Source: Cyanobium sp. CZS25K | GTDB taxonomy: Bacteria; Cyanobacteriota; Cyanobacteriia; PCC-6307; Cyanobiaceae | Assembly: GCA_030373325.1 (NCBI GenBank) | Contig: JAUCZB010000004.1 | Coordinates: 124,001 to 188,000, forward strand | DNA: 64,000 bases | Direction of reading: 5' to 3' | Shown here: piece by piece, positions 61,007 through 64,000 of the stretch | Position numbering within the stretch: the stretch's first letter is position 1 | Layout: each line of letters starts with the position of its first letter | Notes under the pieces: model-generated | Told to the model about the DNA's origin: nothing | What the model saw: the letters and a program-made list of their open reading frames with translations, nothing else | Database searches by the model: none | Made by a program: the position numbers and the translations under genes

Positions 61007-61510
61007 ATGTCCCTGAGTGTGGTGGTCGTGCTGGACGACCGCGATCGCCTGCAGGCCTTGCGGGAACGCTTACTGGCGCTGCAGCCGGCCCCGACCCGCG
61101 TGCTGGCGATCGGCAGTGGCGAGGCGACCATGTCGGAGGTCGAGCGGCTCGATCCGGCCACGGCCCGGCGGCGGCGCCAGCAGTCGATGGTCCGCTGGCT
61201 GCTGCCCTTCGGGTTCCTGGCCGGGCTCACCTTCACCCAGATCACCGATCTGCACACGTTCAGCTTCGCCGGTCCCTACGGGGAACCCCTGATCGGCGGT
61301 CTGCTGGGGATGGGCTCCGGCTGGATGGGCAGTTTCGCCGCCGCCGCCAGCGTCAGCTCCGAGGAAGACGACCGCATCCGCATCCTGCGCAACCGGCTCG
61401 ATGAGGGCTGCTGGCTGCTGCTCCTGGAGGCCCCCGCCGGGAGCGAGATCCCCTGGACCACGATCCAGCTGGCGCGACCGAAGGCGGTCGTGCGGCTGGA
61501 CGACACCTGA
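61007..61510 (+). CDS. Membrane-associated protein of unknown function (167 aa)
   Basis: Starts MSLSVVVVLDDRDRLQALRE, resembling a DUF-type alpha/beta N-terminal domain, with hydrophobic segments at about 62-78 (RWLLPFGFLAGLTFTQITDL) and 90-115 (IGGLLGMGSGWMGSFAAAAS), and a C-terminal WLLLLEAPAGSEIPWTTI. The family is not recognised. It lies 15 bases before the S4-domain gene and divergent from serA. Confidence 0.78.
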   Translation: MSLSVVVVLDDRDRLQALRERLLALQPAPTRVLAIGSGEATMSEVERLDPATARRRRQQSMVRWLLPFGFLAGLTFTQITDLHTFSFAGPYGEPLIGGLLGMGSGWMGSFAAAASVSSEEDDRIRILRNRLDEGCWLLLLEAPAGSEIPWTTIQLARPKAVVRLDDT

Positions 61511-61524
61511 ACGCCCCCCTTCCG

Positions 61525-62298
61525 ATGCTTCCACGACCGCAAGGGCTGGAGGGAGGTCGCCACCCGGAGACCCTCGAGGCCCTGTTCAGACTGGCGGAAA
61601 CGGCCCTGCGCACCTGGGAACCGCAGGTCAGCGGCTTTCTGGAGGCTGCCCCGCGGGAGGAGGCCGAGGCCAGGTTCGATGCGCTCAGCGAGCTCAGCCA
61701 TGCCAGCGACGGCGGCCACCCCGGCGCCGAACGTCGCTGCCTGCTGCTGGGTCGGGCGGGACAGGAGCTCACGGCCCCCGCCCTGATGGGGCTGGAGATC
61801 AGCGGCAACTTCCTGTTTGATCCCGCCTCCGCTGCCGACATGGTCGAGGGGCTGGCCAGGGCCGGTGCGGAGGAGGCGGAACGGGGCGACCTGTGGCTGC
61901 GCGGGGATCGCGGTGCCCAGGCCATCGTTACGGCGGCCCTGGCCGAGCGCCTGGATGGCACTGAGGGCCTCGTGCGAACGGTGCCGGTGCGGTTCGAGGC
62001 CCGGCCCCTCGAGGCGCTGCAGCTGCCGGCGCGCCGGCAGCCCCGTCAGCTGACCAGCGTGGAAGCCTCCCTGCGGCTGGATGCCCTGGCATCCGCCGGT
62101 TTCGGCCTGTCTCGCAACCGCATGGCCACCCTGATCCGGCAGGGGGCGGTGCGCATCGACTGGAACGTGGTCAGCAGTCCCAGCCAGCCGCTGGCCGTGG
62201 GGTCGCGGGTCCAGCTGGAGGGGCGGGGGGAGCTGGTGGTCCTCGCGATCGATCCCACCAAGAGGGAGCGCTTCCGGATCCGGATGGAGCGCCGTTGA
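61525..62298 (+). CDS. S4 domain RNA-binding protein (photosystem II S4-domain family)
   Basis: A 257-residue protein of the cyanobacterial and plant S4-domain group (YlmH-like). The S4 domain is at about 190-245 (EASLRLDALASAGFGLSRNR, MATLIRQGAVRIDWNVV), preceded by an RNA-binding-like domain with ISGNFLFDPASAADMVEGLA. Some members are linked to photosystem II assembly, hence the name; the real role is unsettled. Start ATG at 61525. Confidence 0.88.
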   Translation: MLPRPQGLEGGRHPETLEALFRLAETALRTWEPQVSGFLEAAPREEAEARFDALSELSHASDGGHPGAERRCLLLGRAGQELTAPALMGLEISGNFLFDPASAADMVEGLARAGAEEAERGDLWLRGDRGAQAIVTAALAERLDGTEGLVRTVPVRFEARPLEALQLPARRQPRQLTSVEASLRLDALASAGFGLSRNRMATLIRQGAVRIDWNVVSSPSQPLAVGSRVQLEGRGELVVLAIDPTKRERFRIRMERR

Positions 62299-62485
62299 GT
62301 CCCCGGCGGCTTCAAGTTGACAGGAGGGAAGGCCGGCGAGTAGGAAAACCCATGGGGAGAGAGGCTGATCCAACGAATTTCCTGTTGGTGATGTATGCAG
62401 CGAAAGGCCGTTTCGGTTTTCATCGAAAACGCCCATCGTTACTCCTCTATATCGTTAATCCTGTAACTAGGGTTATCCCGAGAAC

Positions 62486-62557
62486 GGGCGATTAGCTCAG
62501 AGGTAGAGCACTACCTTGACACGGTAGGAGTCACTGGTTCGATTCCAGTATCGCCCA
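62486..62557 (+). tRNA. tRNA-Val(GAC)
   Basis: A 72-base cloverleaf: acceptor GGGCGAT / ATCGCCC with discriminator A, D arm GCTC AGAGGTA GAGC, anticodon stem CTACC / GGTAG with loop TTGACAC (anticodon GAC), and T arm CTGG TTCGATT CCAG. No CCA is encoded (the bases TTCC follow), so rnz and CCA addition are needed. It decodes GUC and GUU. Confidence 0.96.
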
Positions 62558-62652
62558 TTCCTTCACTCTCAACTGCACGGCTCTGCCCCGGATGGGTGTG
62601 GCCGTTGCGCTCGCTGCTACCGTCGGCCGATCGTGAATGAGAGCCTGCCAGC

Positions 62653-64000
62653 GTGAGCCCGTTCGAGGCCCTTCCACCCCTCTCCAGCACGGTGGTGGTG
62701 GGGCTTGGTCGATCGGGTCTGGGGGCGGCACGGTTGCTCCATTCCCGCGGTGAGGCGGTGGTGGTGATCGAGAGCGGCGACACGCCGGAGCTTCGGACCC
62801 GGGCGGCCCTGCTGGAGGCCGAGTCCATTCCCGTGCGACTGGGGGTTCCCCTCAGCGTTGGGTTGTTTGCGTCGTTGCCGCTGCCGCCGACGGTGGTGGT
62901 GGTCAGCCCGGGCATCCCCTGGAACCATCCGGTGCTGGAGGAGCTCCGAGCCCGGGGGGTGCAGGTGCAGGGGGAGATCGTGCCCGCCTGGCAGGCCAGC
63001 CGCGACATTCCCTGGATCGGCATCACCGGCACCAACGGCAAGACCACCGTCACCTGCCTGGTGCACCACCTGCTGGAGCAGGGCGGCAGGGATGCGCCGC
63101 TCTGTGGCAACGTCGGCATCTCGGCCGCCGAGGTGGTGCTGCAGCGGCGCCTGGAGGATGGTCCCCGCCCCGACTGGCTGGTGGTGGAACTGAGCAGCTA
63201 CCAGCTGGAGGCGGCCCCCGCTGTCGCGCCGGCCATCGGTGTCTGGACCACCCTCACCCCCGACCACCTGGAACGGCACGGGACCGTGGCCGCCTATCGC
63301 GCCATCAAGCGGCGCCTGCTGGAGCACTGCCGCATCCGCATCCTCAACGCCGACGACCCTGACCTGCTCCGCCATGCGGACAGCTGGGAGCAGGCCGACT
63401 GGATCACCGCCGGGCCCAGGGAGGCCCTGCCGGCCGGCCTTGATCCGGTGCTCTGGATCGACGACCAGGATCTGGTGCAGGGGCGTCAGGGCCCCCTTTT
63501 CCCGGCCAGCGCGCTGGCGATGCCCGGAGCCCACAACCGCCAGAACCTGCTGCTGGCGGTGGCGGTCGGGCTCCATGCGGGGCTTGAGCCGGCGGCGATG
63601 GAGGCCGCCTGCCGCTGCTTCCCGGGTGTCCCCCACCGGCTGGAGCGCATCCGCAGCCTGAACGGGGTGACCTGGTTCAACGACAGCAAGGCCACCAACT
63701 ACGACGCCGCCGAGGTGGCTCTGCGGGCCCTGGAGGGACCTCTGGTGGTGCTGGCCGGCGGCCAGTCGAAGCAGGGGGATGCCACGGCCTGGCTGGAGCG
63801 GCTCCAGGAGCGGGCGGCGGCGGTGCTGCTCTACGGCGCGGCCCGGGAGGAATTCGCCTCCCTGCTGAACGGCAGTGGCTATGGCGGGGTGGTGAAGCAC
63901 GCGGAGGGCCTGGAGGCGGTGGTGGCCCTGGCCGCCGAGCTGGCAGCGGGGCTGGGCTGCCGGGGGGTGCTGCTCTCCCCGGCCTGTGCCAGCTTCGATC
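62653..64000 (+). CDS. murD: UDP-N-acetylmuramoylalanine-D-glutamate ligase (partial)
   Basis: Adds D-Glu in peptidoglycan precursor synthesis. From GTG at 62653 (VSPFEALPPLSSTVVVGLGR), the frame runs past the window end (about 449 residues seen, nearly full length). It has the nucleotide loop IGITGTNGKTTVTCLVHH, VVELSSYQLEAAP, LNADDPDLL and FPGVPHRLERI, then WFNDSKATNYDA. All Mur ligase ATP and substrate motifs are present. Confidence 0.96.
   Translation, partial: MSPFEALPPLSSTVVVGLGRSGLGAARLLHSRGEAVVVIESGDTPELRTRAALLEAESIPVRLGVPLSVGLFASLPLPPTVVVVSPGIPWNHPVLEELRARGVQVQGEIVPAWQASRDIPWIGITGTNGKTTVTCLVHHLLEQGGRDAPLCGNVGISAAEVVLQRRLEDGPRPDWLVVELSSYQLEAAPAVAPAIGVWTTLTPDHLERHGTVAAYRAIKRRLLEHCRIRILNADDPDLLRHADSWEQADWITAGPREALPAGLDPVLWIDDQDLVQGRQGPLFPASALAMPGAHNRQNLLLAVAVGLHAGLEPAAMEAACRCFPGVPHRLERIRSLNGVTWFNDSKATNYDAAEVALRALEGPLVVLAGGQSKQGDATAWLERLQERAAAVLLYGAAREEFASLLNGSGYGGVVKHAEGLEAVVALAAELAAGLGCRGVLLSPACASFD

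Noticed and set aside
62416..62430. Small palindrome gttttc-atc-gaaaac before the tRNA as a terminator of the S4-domain gene
   Set aside because: Only six pairs and no T run; it more likely belongs to a promoter or nothing.

Overview
The window is chromosomal DNA from a high-GC picocyanobacterium of the Cyanobium / freshwater-to-coastal Synechococcus type. The evidence is a phycobilisome core cluster (apcE, apcA, apcB, apcC), a complete kaiA-kaiB-kaiC clock cluster, psbV, petF, an nblS/hik33 sensor kinase, an NtcA-type promoter in front of glnB, and several families known mainly from cyanobacteria (DUF1825, DUF3326, S4-domain PSII protein). Most codons end in G or C, genes are densely packed with frequent GTG/TTG starts and 1-4 base stop/start overlaps, and no rRNA, CRISPR array or recognisable transposase is present.

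Layout. 1-4.2 kb: glnB (cut by the window edge), queF, cytochrome c assembly genes ccs1 and ccdA, and an FtsW/RodA-family gene. 4.3-9.0 kb: the phycobilisome core operon on the minus strand. 9.2-16.4 kb: a methyltransferase, then the ATP synthase operon atp1-atpB-atpE-atpG-atpF-atpH-atpA-atpC on the plus strand, with an array of four UUCG-loop hairpins between atp1 and atpB. 16.4-19.7 kb: a loosely packed accessory stretch with an HD-GYP phosphodiesterase, a quinone-oxidoreductase-like gene, heptamer repeats and long apparently non-coding DNA. 19.7-22.1 kb: a tightly coupled set of a 2OG-Fe(II)-oxygenase-like protein, a ferredoxin, a 69-residue protein and a DUF3326 protein. 22.1-32.9 kb: peroxiredoxin, pyrF, tyrS, an FAD amine oxidase with a DUF1825 protein, a LuxR-type regulator, a helix-hairpin-helix protein followed by a frameshifted GIY-YIG nuclease, and pepA. 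33-41.4 kb: a long minus-strand envelope cluster (unknown secreted protein, purC, bamA, lpxC, fabZ, lpxA, lpxB, msrA). 41.6-48.9 kb: purD, nblS, kaiCBA and ribosomal proteins L21/L27. 48.9-55.7 kb: a queuosine-precursor transporter, truB, yebC, glgX, nagB and a SpoIID/LytB protein. 55.8-64 kb: rnz, psbV, petF, prmA, serA, an S4-domain protein, tRNA-Val(GAC) and murD (cut by the window edge).

Together these are mostly core functions: light harvesting and its stress control (Apc proteins, NblS), photosynthetic and respiratory energy conversion (ATP synthase, PsbV, ferredoxin, cytochrome c maturation), timekeeping (Kai), nitrogen sensing (PII/NtcA) and outer-membrane building (BamA plus Lpx). 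The less ordinary parts are the hairpin array inside the atp operon, the oxygenase/ferredoxin/DUF3326 module, the frameshifted HhH plus GIY-YIG pair and the accessory stretch after atpC. All assignments come from reading the sequence; no database search was run.
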